Positions 1 through 12,100 of a DNA stretch of 64,000 nt are shown piece by piece. Source of the stretch: an uncultured Acidimicrobiales bacterium (GTDB taxonomy: Bacteria > Actinomycetota > Acidimicrobiia > Acidimicrobiales > SHLQ01). The notes under the pieces are model-generated. The model saw only the letters and a list, made by a program, of their open reading frames with translations. It searched no databases and was not told the DNA's origin. A program made the position numbers and the translations under genes. The stretch spans positions 1 to 64,000 of the forward strand of contig CALHYX010000035.1 in assembly GCA_938041035.1 (NCBI GenBank), given 5' to 3'. The stretch's first letter is position 1. Every line of letters starts with the position of its first letter.

Positions 1-14
1 CCAGATGGTTCGCG
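1..14. repeat. Right arm of a dispersed palindrome, cut by the window edge
   Basis: The first 14 bases, CCAGATGGTTCGCG, are identical to the right arm of the two complete palindromes at 28361-28395 and 37642-37678. The missing left arm would lie outside the window. It sits 11 bases beyond the stop codon of the PrsW-type gene on the minus strand, the same 3'-end position as the other copies. Confidence 0.75.
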
Positions 15-25
15 GCGGGGGTTGG

Positions 26-1189
26 TCAGGGTCGGCGCTGGCCCTGGCGGGCCAACTGCAGCTGCGAAGCCAGTCGTTCCTCGGTGAGCGGATCGACCGC
101 CTCGGGGTAGCGGTGCAACGCGGCCAGTCGGGCCAGGGCGGTGTGCATGGCGTCGAAGTGCTTCTTCTGCGCCTTGTTGGGAAGCGCCCGACGAAGGCGC
201 AACAGGTTCGACCAGTTGCCGAACACGGCAACCTCTTCGCTCGGTAGCTGGTAGCGCCCAGCCAGGAACGGGATCGACTGAACGAAGTGGTCCTGCTCGT
301 TGCGGCGCACGACGACGAGCATCGCCATACCCGTCCCGAAGATGGCCACGAACGTGAGCGCGGCAACGGCGATGATGAGGTTGTTCTCGGTCGCCGCGGC
401 AAGGGTCAGGGAACCGTTCCACAGCGCGTGCAGGCCGATGGCGACGGCGAGGCCCCACCAGGCCGAGCTGATCGGCTTGCCGCGAGTCACCGCCCGCCCG
501 ATTGCCAGCCCGATCCACGCCGTGAACAGCGGGTGGGCAAACGGGGTGAAAACCACGCGGCCGATAAACACCGCGATGATCGCGTCCTCGGCCTGGGCCA
601 GGTACGTGAAGTCCTCGATCACCGCGAATCCGAGCGCCGACCAGCCGGCGTAGACAATGCCATCCATCACGCTGTCGACCTCGTTGCGTCGCACGGCCCA
701 CACGATGGCCAGGCCCTTCGTGACCTCCTCGATCAACGGCGCCGACACCACCGCAGCCACCCCGAACCCAAGCGGCCAGGCCACCAGGGTGTTGACCACC
801 GAGGAGATGAAACCGGCGACGGCCGCCCCCCACAGGAAGGCGTGGACCCGCGACGAAATCGGTTCGGGTTCCACGCGGTCGATCCACCACAGGACCGGCC
901 CAACGATGAACAGCGGCACGATGCCGAGCACGATGGCCAAGGGTGCTGCGAACGTCACGAGGGCCAGGATCGGGATCGTCAACGCGCCGCACACGATGAC
1001 GGGAACGCTCAACCAGCCGGGCAGCCGCGGCTTGTTGGCCCCCGCGGCCGACGCCGCGCCCGCCGAGGTCACCGCCGTCCAGGACCGACCGTCCCACCAG
1101 CGCCACGGAGCGGCGCCCCAGGGGTCGGCGTGCCAACCGGGTTGCGCCACCGGTTGCTCGACGGCTCGAGGCCACAACGGTTCGCTCAC
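26..1189 (-). CDS. PrsW-family intramembrane metalloprotease with N-terminal DUF2510 domain
   Basis: 387 residues, GTG start with a GGAG-type ribosome site just upstream. Residues about 17-40 form a short tryptophan-rich DUF2510 module (PGW.ADPWG...WRWWDGRSWT), common at the N-terminus of actinobacterial membrane proteins. The rest is a multi-pass membrane domain carrying the PrsW signature: an EEVTKG motif (two glutamates plus lysine), a conserved phenylalanine-rich helix, and an HALWNG histidine motif near residue 255. Known PrsW proteins cleave anti-sigma factors within the membrane; the substrate here is unknown, and no anti-sigma factor gene is adjacent. The C-terminal 60 residues are cytoplasmic and charged. 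It lies downstream of proS in the same direction with a 43-base gap, so co-transcription is possible. Confidence 0.85.
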   Translation of the reverse strand: MSEPLWPRAVEQPVAQPGWHADPWGAAPWRWWDGRSWTAVTSAGAASAAGANKPRLPGWLSVPVIVCGALTIPILALVTFAAPLAIVLGIVPLFIVGPVLWWIDRVEPEPISSRVHAFLWGAAVAGFISSVVNTLVAWPLGFGVAAVVSAPLIEEVTKGLAIVWAVRRNEVDSVMDGIVYAGWSALGFAVIEDFTYLAQAEDAIIAVFIGRVVFTPFAHPLFTAWIGLAIGRAVTRGKPISSAWWGLAVAIGLHALWNGSLTLAAATENNLIIAVAALTFVAIFGTGMAMLVVVRRNEQDHFVQSIPFLAGRYQLPSEEVAVFGNWSNLLRLRRALPNKAQKKHFDAMHTALARLAALHRYPEAVDPLTEERLASQLQLARQGQRRP

Positions 1190-1232
1190 CCAACTCCGTT
1201 CACTACGTTCGCCCTGGCGTCGTCACGCCTGG

Positions 1233-2945
1233 TCAGGATCGAGCCGCGTTGACGGACTCCACCAGGGTGCTTGCAGCGGACTCTATCGCCACGTCACTCT
1301 TCGCCCCGGTCGCCCGCTCGACCAACTCCAGCTGCCCCGCCTCGAGTCCGCGAGGGCCGATGGTCAGGCGCCAGGGAATTCCGACCAGCTCGGCATCGGC
1401 AAACTTGACCCCGGCCCGCGCATCGCGGTCGTCGAGCACGACATCGACACCGGCCGCCCGCAGATCGGCGTAGATCTGCTCGGCCACCTCCATCGATTTT
1501 TCGTCGGCGACCTTCACCACCGTGATCACCACCTCGAACGGCGCGACGTTGACCGGCCACACCATGCCTTCGTCGTCGTGGTTCGACTCGATCACCGCCG
1601 CCACCGCGCGGCCGACACCGATGCCGTAGCTGCCCATGATCGGCACCTGCGGATTGCTGTCCGCGTCGAGCACGGTGACACCAAACGCCTCGGTGAATTT
1701 TCGACCGAGCTTGAAGATGTGACCCACCTCGATGGCGCGCAGTACGTCGAGCGGCTTACCGCACACCGAACAGCCCTCGCCGGCGTCGGCTCGACGCAGG
1801 TCGGCCCAGTGGTCGACCGCGATATCGCGTTCGACGCTGACCCCGCGCAAATGCCAATCGTCCTCGTTCGCCCCGGTCGTCATGTTGACCCGACCCTTGA
1901 GTGCGAGATCGGCGTAGATCTTCAGATCGGAGACGCCCACCGCGCCGAGGCTGCCCGGCAGGGCACCCAGCGCGGACTGGATGGTCTCGGGCCCCGCCGG
2001 GTTGACGGTGACGGCGCCGGTGAGGTCGATCAGCTTTTGCAGCTCGAGATTGTGGTCGCCGCGCACGAGGAGCAACGTGAGCTCGCCATCGAGCAGGTAC
2101 ACGAGCGTCTTGATCTGACGCTCGGCCGCCGCACCACCCTCCACCTCGGCCAGCGCCTTGATCGTGCGGACGCCCGGGGTCGGGAAACGTTCGGTGGACC
2201 CGGCGGCCTCACCGTCGTCGATGGCCGGGATGACCGAAGTCGCCCGCTCGAGGTTGGCGGCGTAGCCGCAGGCGCCGCATTGGGCGACGTCGTCCTCCCC
2301 CGCCGGGGAGTTCACCATGAACTCGACGGATTCGGAGCCGCCCATCGCCCCGGAAGAGGCTTCGACCCCCCTGGCCTCAACGCCCAGCCGGGCATAGATC
2401 CGCTCGTAGGCCTCCCGATGCGCCACGAATGCGGCATCGAGTCCCGCCTCGTCGATATCGAAGCTGTAGGAGTCCTTCATCGTGAATTCGCGCACGCGCA
2501 ACAGGCCGGCCTTGGGGCGTGGTTCGTCGCGGAACTTGGTCTGAAACTGATACCAGATCTGCGGAAGGTCTTTGTAGGAGCTGATCTCGGAGAACACCGT
2601 GGTGAAAATCTCCTCGTGGGTCATTCCCAGCACCTGGTCGGCGCCCTTGCGGTCGACGAGGGTGAACATCTCGGCCCCCATGGTGTCGATGCGTCCGGAC
2701 TTCTCCCAGATCGACGCCGGGTGCATGCAGGGCAGGAGGAATTCCTGGCCCCCGATCGCCTCGACTTCGTCGCGGATCACCTGCGTGACTTTTTGGGCGA
2801 CCCGTACCCCGAGCGGTAGCAGCGAATAGTGACCCGACTGCAGCTGACGGATGAACCCGCCGCGCACGAGCAACTTGTGGCTCACGGCCTCGGCATCAGC
2901 GGGGGCATCGCGAAGGGTTGGTACGAAGAGGTTGGACCAGCGCAT
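1233..2945 (-). CDS. proS: Prolyl-tRNA synthetase, bacterial type with editing insertion
   Basis: 570 residues, the normal length for the long bacterial ProRS that carries an internal editing (INS) domain. It charges tRNA-Pro in the cytoplasm. Class II catalytic features are visible: the N-terminal strand MRWSNLFVPTLRDAPADAE, a GMTHEEIFT motif near residue 110, a motif 2 region containing FRDEPRPKAGLLRVREF, and motif 3 (GIGVGRAVAAVIE) in the last third, followed by the anticodon-binding domain. A CGACGYAANLERA segment marks the start of the editing insertion. The strong hairpin at 3092-3130 separates it from the giant surface-protein gene upstream. Confidence 0.97.
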   Translation of the reverse strand: MRWSNLFVPTLRDAPADAEAVSHKLLVRGGFIRQLQSGHYSLLPLGVRVAQKVTQVIRDEVEAIGGQEFLLPCMHPASIWEKSGRIDTMGAEMFTLVDRKGADQVLGMTHEEIFTTVFSEISSYKDLPQIWYQFQTKFRDEPRPKAGLLRVREFTMKDSYSFDIDEAGLDAAFVAHREAYERIYARLGVEARGVEASSGAMGGSESVEFMVNSPAGEDDVAQCGACGYAANLERATSVIPAIDDGEAAGSTERFPTPGVRTIKALAEVEGGAAAERQIKTLVYLLDGELTLLLVRGDHNLELQKLIDLTGAVTVNPAGPETIQSALGALPGSLGAVGVSDLKIYADLALKGRVNMTTGANEDDWHLRGVSVERDIAVDHWADLRRADAGEGCSVCGKPLDVLRAIEVGHIFKLGRKFTEAFGVTVLDADSNPQVPIMGSYGIGVGRAVAAVIESNHDDEGMVWPVNVAPFEVVITVVKVADEKSMEVAEQIYADLRAAGVDVVLDDRDARAGVKFADAELVGIPWRLTIGPRGLEAGQLELVERATGAKSDVAIESAASTLVESVNAARS

Positions 2946-3091
2946 GCGACACCGTACCGCTCCGGCCGCCGCAGCCGTGCCTCATTCGGGCCGGGTTCGG
3001 CGGGCGCGTCTCGGGTACCCGGAGGCGTCCGGTGGCATCCGTTGCGACACTCCGACTCACAGCCGATCGTCTCGTGTTCCGGGCGAAGGGA

Positions 3092-3130
3092 CCCCTCGGC
3101 CCCGATCCGTGAGGACCGGGGCCGAAGGGG
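3092..3130 (-). terminator. GC-rich hairpin after the giant surface-protein gene
   Basis: Positions 97-104 of this 3000-block (CGGCCCCG) pair perfectly with 117-124 (CGGGGCCG), extended by a T-A pair and CCCC/GGGG with one bulged A; the loop contains a further TCC/GGA pairing. It begins 13 bases after the stop codon of the giant gene on the minus strand. There is no T-run, as is usual for high-GC actinobacterial terminators. Confidence 0.65.
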
Positions 3131-3142
3131 CGGGAATCCCCT

Positions 3143-6100
3143 CTAGTTCTCCCTGCGTCGGCGACCAACGGTTACGAAGGCGCCACCAAGGAGCAGCAAC
3201 ATCAACGCCACGCTGACCACGATGAGCGTTGATGCGCCGGTGAAGGCAATGGGCGGACCGCTACGGGGCGGGGTCGGAGGAGGCGGAGGAGCCGGGGGCT
3301 GCACAATGCTGATCTGGGCCACCGCGGTGTTGTCGTCGAGGGTTCCAACCGGCTCGGACTGGTCGGCGCTGACGACGATCGTGTTGTCGAGCGAGCCGGA
3401 GGCCGACGTCGCCGTCGCCCGGTAGCTGAGGGTCGCCTCGCCGCCGGACGCAAGGTCGCCGATCGTCCACGTCAACGTATTCGTCGACGGGTCGTGCACG
3501 ACATCGGCACCGACGGTGACCACGGACTGGAACACGAGGCCGACGGGGAGTTGGTCGACGGCAACCGTACCGGTCGCATCGCCCTCGCCGACGTTGGTCA
3601 CCACGATGGTGTAGGTGACGGTGTCTCCAGTCTGGACCACGGCATCGTCGACGCTCTTGGTAATCACGAGTTCGGGCGGCGGGGTGAGGGTCGCTCGATC
3701 GTCGGCGTCGACCGGTTGGCCCGTAGGTCCGCTACCGGTGGCGGTCGCCGTGTTCTCGAACGGCGCCGTGTCGATCGCCGATTCACAGGTGATGGTCACG
3801 CTCTCGCCGGCGGCGAGGTCGCCGACGACGGTGGCGCACGCCGGGATCAGCGGATCTGACACGTCGACGTCGGTGAGATCGACGTTGCCGGTGTTGGTCA
3901 CCACGATGCGCCACACCTGGGTGGTGCCATCGAGGTGGAGCTTGGAGTCAACCCAGTGCGAGTCGTCGGTCGGGTCACAGTCGGCCGGGTTGTCGAGCGA
4001 GCAGATCTCCTTCACCAGGTCGATCGCCGGACCGTTGCCGAAGTGGTGGGCGGGATCGGAGTCGGTCGGTCCCGGGATCGGGTTGCCGGTCGTCGGGTTC
4101 AGCACCGGGTCGTAGGCCGCGGGGTCGGTCGGCCAGGAGGTCGGGTCCGTCGGGTCGAACAGCGGTCCGGGATCCGTCGGGAAGGCCGGCGTGCCGCCGA
4201 CGATGCCGACGTTGGCGTACGGGCCGGGTTCAACGACTCCCTCGCCGGTGCAGGTGACCTGCTCACCGGGTACGAGGAGGGCGATGACCTGGGTGCCGTC
4301 GCCGCAGTCGACGGGTACTCCCTTGTCGTCCGCCACAGTCACGTTCACCAATGCGGTGTCGCCGGTGTTGGTTACGACGTAGGTCCACACCACGTCGGTG
4401 CCGTTGTCGATGTTGATACCCGGGCTGGTGTTCGCGTCGGCGCCGTTGACGAACTTCTGGATCGAGACCCCGGGCTCGACGCCGATGTAGTGCGACGGAT
4501 CCACGACATCGATCGGTGGCACCGGCAGACCCGTGTCCGGATCGATCGGCGGCTCATAGGCCGTCGGATCGGCCGGGTAGGTGGCGGGGTCGGCCGGATC
4601 AAAGTCGGGGCCCGGGGCGATCGGGAACACGGGCTGACCCGAGACCGTCACCGTGTTGGCGTACTGACCGGCCGTGGCCACGCCCGTGGCGGTACACACC
4701 ACGGCATCGCCCGGCAGCATCAGATCGATCACGTTGTCGCCGCCGGGGTCACCGTGCAGCGCCGCACAAGAGATGTCCGCAGCGCTGAGCTGATCGTCGG
4801 TCACCGTCGCGGGGGCGAAGGCAGTGTTGGAGTCGTTGGTGATCGTGTAGGTCCAGGTCACGGGATCGCCGACGGCGACCGCCGGACCGGTCGGGAAGTC
4901 GGCATCGGCGCCGTTGGTGGCCTTCTGCACGCCGAGGCCCGGGTCGGCGCCGAAGTAGTGCGACGGGTCGTCGTCTTCCTCGGGCGGTAGCGGATCGCCG
5001 GTGGCCGGGTCCGTAATATCGTCGTAGCCGGCCGGGTCGGTCGGATACGTCGTCGGGTCGGCCGGATCAAAGTCCGGGCCCGGCGCCGTCGGGAACGCGG
5101 GTTGCCCCGTGACGTCGCCGATGTTGGCGTACTGACCGGCCGTGGCGACGCCCGTAGCGGTACAGAGTACGAACTCACCCGGCATGAGGACGTCGATCAC
5201 ATTGTCGCCACCGGCATCGGCCAGCGACGCGGCACACGAAATATCGGCCGCGGCCACAATGTCATCGGTCACCGCCACCCCGGTCAACGGCACATTGCCG
5301 TCGTTGGTCACCGTGTAGGTCCACGTGACGGTGGAGCCGATCGGGATACCCACGCCGGTTGGCGTGTCGGCGTCGGCCCCGTTGGTGGCCTTCTGGAGGT
5401 TCACCGACGGGTCGGCGCCGAAGTAGTGCGACGGGTCGTCGGCCTCTTGGGGCGGCAGCGGGTCGCCGGTGGCCGGGTCCGTAATGTCGTCGTAGCCGGC
5501 CGGGTCGGTCGGATACGTCGCCGGGTCGGCCGGATCAAAGTCGGGGCCGGGCGCCGTCGGGAACGCGGGTTGCCCCGTGACGTCGCCGATGTTGGCGTAC
5601 TGGCCCACGGTGTCGGCCGGAGCCGTCGCCGTACAAACCACAACCTCGGTCGGCATGAGCACGTCGATCACGTTGTCGCCACCGGCGTCAGCGAGCGACG
5701 CCGCGCACGAAATATCGGCCGCGTCCACGACGTCGTCGGTCACGGTGATTGCCGCCAAGGGTACGTTGCCGTCGTTGGTCACCGTGTAGGTCCACGTCAC
5801 GGTGTCGCCCTGGTCCACAAACGGACCGGTCGGCGTATCAGCGTCATCGCCGTTGGTCGCCTTGTCGAGGGTCACGGATGGGTCGGCACCGAAGTAGTGC
5901 GACGGGTCGTCGGCGGTGGCCGACGGAAGCGGATCGCCGGTCGTCGGGTCCGGCACAGCCGCGTAGTCGCCGGGGTCGGTCGGATACGTCGTCGGATCGT
6001 CCGGATCGAAGTCCGGGCCCGGCGCCGTCGGGAAGACGGGATCGCCGGAGACATCGCCGATATTGGCGTACTGGCCCACGGTGTCGGCCGGAGCCGTCGC

Positions 6101-9100
6101 CGTACAGACGACAACCTCGGTCGGGAGGAGCACGTCGATCACGTTGTCGCCGTCGGCGTCGAGTATCGACGCCGCGCAGGAGATATCGGCGGCGGCCACC
6201 ACGTTGTCGGTCACGGTCGCATTGGCCAACGGCACGTTGCCGGTGTTCGACACGGTGTAGGTCCAGGTGACCGTGTCGCCCTGATCCACAAACGGACCGG
6301 TCGGCGAATCGGCATCGACACCGTTGGTCGCCTTCTCCAGCGTGATCGCCGCATCGAAGGCGTAGTAGTGCGAGGGGTCGTCGGCTTCCTCCGCGGCGAT
6401 CGGGTCGCCGGTGGCCGGGTCCGTAATGTCGTCGTATCCGGCCGGATCGGTCGGGTACGTCGCCGGATCGGCCGGATCAAAGCCCGGGCCCGGAGCCGTC
6501 GGGAACGCCGGCTGGCCCGTCACGTCGCCGACGTTGGCGTACTGACCGTCGGTCGCGACTCCGGTGGCCGTACAGATCACGACCTCATCGGGCATGAGCA
6601 CGTCGATGACGTTGTCGCCACCGGCGTCGGCCAACGACGCCGCACACGAAATATCGGCCGCGGCCACGATGTCATCGGTCACCGCCACTCCGGTGAGCGG
6701 CACATTGCCATCGTTGGTCACGGTGTAGGTCCACGTGACCGCATCCCCGACGGCCAGGAAGGGACCGGTCGGCGTGTCCGCGTCGATGCCGTTGGTCGCC
6801 TTCTCGAGCATCACCGACGGGTCGGCACCGAAGTAGTGCGAAGGGTCGTCGTCGGTCGGGGCGGGGATACCGGGAACATCGTCATAGGCGTTCGGGTCGG
6901 TCGGGTAGGTCGCGGGGTCGTCCGGGTCAAAGCCCGGTCCGGGCGCCGACGGGTACACGGGGTTGCCGGTGGTCTGGACGGTGTTTTCGTACACCCCGAC
7001 CGTTCCGGCGGGAGCGGTGGCGGTACAGGTCACCGACTGGTCCGGCAGGAGCAGCGCGATGACGTTGTTGCCGTCGAAGTCGCCGTTGACCGCCGGGCAG
7101 CTGATGGCGGTGGCGGGCAGCTGATCGTCGAGCATGGCGACGTCGGCCAACGCGAGGTTGCCGGTGTTTCGGACCACGTAGGTCCAGGTCACGGTGTCGC
7201 CCTGGTCGATGAAGGGGCCACTCGTTGCATCGGCATCGTCGCCGTTGGTGTCCTTCTCGATGTCGATCGCCGCGCCGTAGCCGTAGTAGTGCGAGGGATC
7301 ATCGTCGATCTGATCAGCGGCCCAGGCAATGTCGGCGTAGTCGGCCGGATTGGTCGGGTAAGTGGTCGAATCGGCGGCGTCGAAGTCGGGGCCCGGGTTG
7401 GTGGGGTACACCGGGTTGCCGGTCACGTCGGATTCGTTCGCGTACTGACCACCGACGGCGACGTCGGTTGCGATGCACGACACGATCTCGCCGGGCAGCA
7501 GGATGTCGATGACGTTGTCCCCACCGGTGTCGGCGAGCGAAGCCGGACAGGTGATGTCGGCCGCGGCCACCTGGTCATCGGTCACGGTTACCGCGCCGAG
7601 TGGCGTGTTGCCGGTGTTTTCGACCACGTAGGTCCAGGTGACCGGGTCGCCGGAGGTGATGAACGGGCCGGTTGGCGTGTCGGCGTCGTCGCCGTTGGTG
7701 TCCTTTTCGAGGGTGATGCCCGGCTCGGCGCCGAAGTAGTGCGATGGGTCCGCCTCGGTGGTCGGCGGAAGCGGCTCGCCATCGGCGTCCTCGGCCGGCT
7801 GATACGAGCTCGGGTCGGTCGGCCAGGTGGTGTAATCGCCGGGAACACAGGTGCAGCCGACCGGGGTGACCGGATCGCCGATCACGCTGACGACGTTGGC
7901 GTACTGCCCCACCGTCGAAGCCGAACCGGTCGCCGTGCAGGTGACCCGGTCGCCCGGGAACATGAGGTCGATGACGTTGTCGCCACCGGCATCGTCGTGG
8001 TGGGCTTCGCACGAGATCGCGGCGGCGGCCAACTGGTCGTCGACCACGGTGACGGGAGCGAGCGTGTAGCCGCCCAGGTTCTCGACGACAAAGGTCCAGG
8101 TGATGGCGTCACCGGCGTCGAGGTAGGGCCCCGGCGGGTCATCGGCCTGGAAGCCGTTGGTGTCCTTCTCGACATCGATCGCCGGGTCGGCGGGGTCGGC
8201 GGAGAAGTAGTGGGAGAGGTCGGCGTCGGTCGGATCGGGTTCGCCGGGAGCATCGACGTAGTCGGCCGCGTCGGTCGGGTAGGTCGACGGGTCTCCCGGG
8301 TCGAAGCCCGGCGGTGGGTCGACCGGGAATACCGGGTTGCCGGAGGTGTCGGCCCGGTTCGAGTACTGGCCGTCGGGGGGAACGATGATGGCCGTTCCGA
8401 TGGCCACGCAGGTGACCGTTTCGTCGGGTAGCAGGATGTCGATGATGTTGTCGCCGCCCACATCGCTGTTGTGGGCGGGGCACACGATGTCGCTATCGGG
8501 AATCACCGAATCGGTGACCGCGACGCCGGCGAGAGCGAAGTCGCCGGTATTGGTCACGTCGTAGTGCCACGCCACGCCACCACCGGTGATGATGAACGAG
8601 CCGGAGGGGAGGTCGCTGTCGAGGGTGTTGGTCGACTTCTCGATGTCGATTCCGGGCACGCCGTCGAAGCCCCAGTAGTGCGACGGGTCGGCGTCCACCT
8701 GGTTACCCGCGCCGGGGACGTCGGTGTAGTCGGCGGCGTCGGCGGGCCAGGAACCGGGGTCGGTCGGGTCGTAGTCGGTAGCGCCATCGGTCGGGAACGC
8801 CGGCGTGGCGACGACATCGGAGTTGTTCTCGTACTCGCCCAGGGTTGCGGTGCCGGTCGCGGTACAGGTAACCGTCTGCTTCGGGAGCAACAGGTCGATG
8901 ACGTTGTCACCTCCGGCGTCGCTGTTGATGGGATCGCAGCTGATAGCGGTCGCGGCGAGTTGGTCATCGCCCACGGTCACCGCGGTCAGCGGCACATTGC
9001 CGTCGTTCTCGACGACGTAGGTCCACGTCACCGGGTCGCCCACCGGAACGAGCGGGCCGGTGGTCGTGTCGGCGTCGTCGCCGTTGGTGTCCTTTTCGAT

Positions 9101-12100
9101 GTCGACCGAGGGCGCGATGCCGTAGTAGTGCGACGGGTCATCGGCGGTGGGGTCGGTGAGACCCGGCAGATCATCGCCGTCGGCGTCGACCGGGTTGCCG
9201 GTGGCCGTGCCCGTGTTCTCGTATTGGTCGGGGGCGGCGCTCCCCGTGGCGACGCAGGTGACGGCGTTGGTGGCACCCGGGGCCAGCAGGGCGATGATGT
9301 TGGATCCGGTACCGCCGCAGTCGATCTCGGTGGCGGCCACGATGTCATCGGTAACCGCAACCTGGGCGAGGTCGACGTTGCCGGTGTTGGTGACCGTGTA
9401 GGTCCAGGTCACCGCACCACCGCTACCGATCTGGGGGCCGGACGTGGTGTCGGCGTCGTCGCCGTTGGTGGTCTTCTCGATGTCGATCCCGGTCTCGAAG
9501 CCGTAGTAGTTCGCCGGGTCGTCATCCTCGGCGGTACCGCCGGTCGGCGTCGTGCCGATCACGTCGCCGGTGTTGGTGTACTGGCCATCGATGGCGGTGC
9601 CGCTGGCGGTACACACCACGATGTCGCCGACGCGCAGGATGTCGATGACGTTGTTGCCGTCGGTGTCGGCGAGATGGGTCGGGCAGGAGATGTCAGCGGC
9701 CGCGACCTGGTCGTCGGTGACGGTGACGGTGAACAGGTCGACGTCACCGGTGTTTGCCACCGTGTAGGTCCACGAAACCGGGTCGCCGGTCGGAACATAG
9801 ATGCCGGGAGTGGTATTGGCGTCGTCGTCGAGGACGTCCTTCACCAGATCGATTTCGGCGGGTCCGACCAGGCCGATGTCCACGGTCAGATTCGACAGCT
9901 CATCGAGCGAGAAGAAGTCCACACCGGCGACATCGTCGCCAATCGGTTCGGTGCCGGTCACGACAACGTCGCCCGTGATGGGATCCGGCGGCCCGGTGTT
10001 GAATGCCAGCGTGACCGGATCGGTCAGCACGACGCCGCCGGCGCCCTGATAACCGTTCTGGTCGAGGTCTTCGTTGGCGTCATCATCGGATGGGCTGAAT
10101 GGCGTCGACGGCACGAAGTCCTCGAGCAGGCCGCCGGCGATGAACTCGGTCGCCGGGATCGCGACCACGTAACTACCCTCGACGAGGTCCTCGAACAGGT
10201 AGCGGCCGTTCACGGTGGTCGTAGTCGGGCCGAGCGGGGCACCGGTCACGCCATCGCGCAGCTCGATCACCACGCCATCGGGAACGGGAATTTCACCCTG
10301 ACCGGGGTCGTAGGTTCCATCGTCGTCGTAGTCGAACCACACGAAGTCGCCAAGCGACAACGAGACGACCTCGACAACCACGGTGTTGGTCTGGTTGACC
10401 TGGCCGGGGAGCGAGGGCGTAAAGCCCGAGGCCCGGTTGGCGTAAAAGTCACCGGAGTCGTTACCGAGCGCATCGAGCCGGAAGGTGTAGTCGCCCATCT
10501 GGCCGGGCCCGACCTCGTCGGTGGCCACGAACATGAGGCCGGTCGCTTCGGCGTAGGAGGCGGGGCACCCCGGCGTGCCAAAGTCGGTGTCCAGGCACCA
10601 GACCGTGGCGCCACTGTCGGCCTCACCATCGTCGTCGATGTCGGGGAGCGGGCCGAGGTTCGGGTTGGAGAGGTCGTAGGGCGCCGACTGGAACGGATTG
10701 GTGGCATGGGCGGGGTCGCCCTGGATGTCCACCGCGGCGCGCTTGGTGTACAGAAAGTCGCCCGCGACCGAAGCGGTCGCCGCCCCATTGAGCTCGACGG
10801 TTCCGGTGAAGTCCGACTCCGGCGAACGCGGCGCGCCGCTGCCTTCGGTCGGCCCATCGAGCAGGTGCGGGAACACATCGATCGAGACCGGCGCATCGAG
10901 CGTTACGAAGTCGCTCGAGTTGAGCCATTCGACGGTGTACTCCTGCGGGTTGTCCTCGGGATCGAGGCTGGTGTCGACCCGCTTGGCCATCCGGAACTCA
11001 CCGATCTGGGCGAGCAGCACCGTGGCCGAACCCGACCGCTGGGCATCGGTCGATGTGTCCTCATCGGACGCGATGATCGCGGTGTTCACCGCACTGGTGC
11101 CATCGGGGGCGAGCGGGTCGGAATCGACACAGAAGTCGATGGGGTCGAGCTGGGTGTTCGGCACAACGGTGCCGAGATTCCAGATGAGGGTCGTCTCCCC
11201 CGGGTTGGGCGTATTGGGTTGGATGATGGGCGGGCCGTACGCGCTCACCGCCGCGGTACAGACCGGGTCATAGGTCAGCTCCGCCGGCAACACGTCGGTG
11301 ACGGTCACGTTCGTCATATTGCCCGACGCCGGATCGGTGTTAGAGATGGCGGCGGGTTGCAGGCGGAACTGGAACGGCTCGCCCGCGAGATCGGTCTGGG
11401 TGGCGTCGTAGTCGGCTGGGTCGACCTCATCCCAAGGCGTGTTGTACGGCACGAGGTGCTTTTCGAGCCGCACGAAACCGCGACTGAAGATCAACCGGTC
11501 GCCGTCGGAGCTGCTGTCGGTGTTCGGGTTGTAGACCGTGCCGTTCCAGACGCCGCCGTTGCGGTTGTCGGTGCGCCAGGCCGACATGTTGGGCACGATC
11601 GTGCCGGCGGGGATGAGCTGACCGTCGTAGGGGCCACCGTTGAAGGTGTTGCGGGCCTGGAGCTGCAGCTGAAGCGCCAACCGGTTGCCGGCCACGAGCG
11701 GTGTGCCGTCGGGCATGACCACGCGAATGGCGCGGATCTTACCCAGGCTGGTGGTGGGGTCGGCATCGAAGCTGTACGGGTCCGACGTCCAGTTACCTTC
11801 GGCGTCGGTACACCCGCTCGACCGCTGGTTGTTGTACGTCGAACCGTTGTACAGACCCGACAACGGATCGAGTCCACCGTTCAGGTGATCGTTGTCCCAC
11901 GGCACGGCACCGGTCGGAGGCGTGCCGGCAGGCCCGGAGGCGTATTCGATCGTGAGGTAGCCCTGGTCGGCCGGATATTCGAGCGTCGTCCGCGCAAACG
12001 CTGGTGCCGTCTGACCTCCGACCTGGGGGACCCACGCGCCGCCACTTTGGATCGGCGCCAGGCTGTAGGTGATGTTGTCGATCTTCTCGCAGACGCCGGC

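Noticed and set aside
3330..9860. Regular repeats as a possible CRISPR array
   Set aside because: Period of about 470 bases, in frame and coding throughout; no short repeat-spacer pattern and no cas genes.
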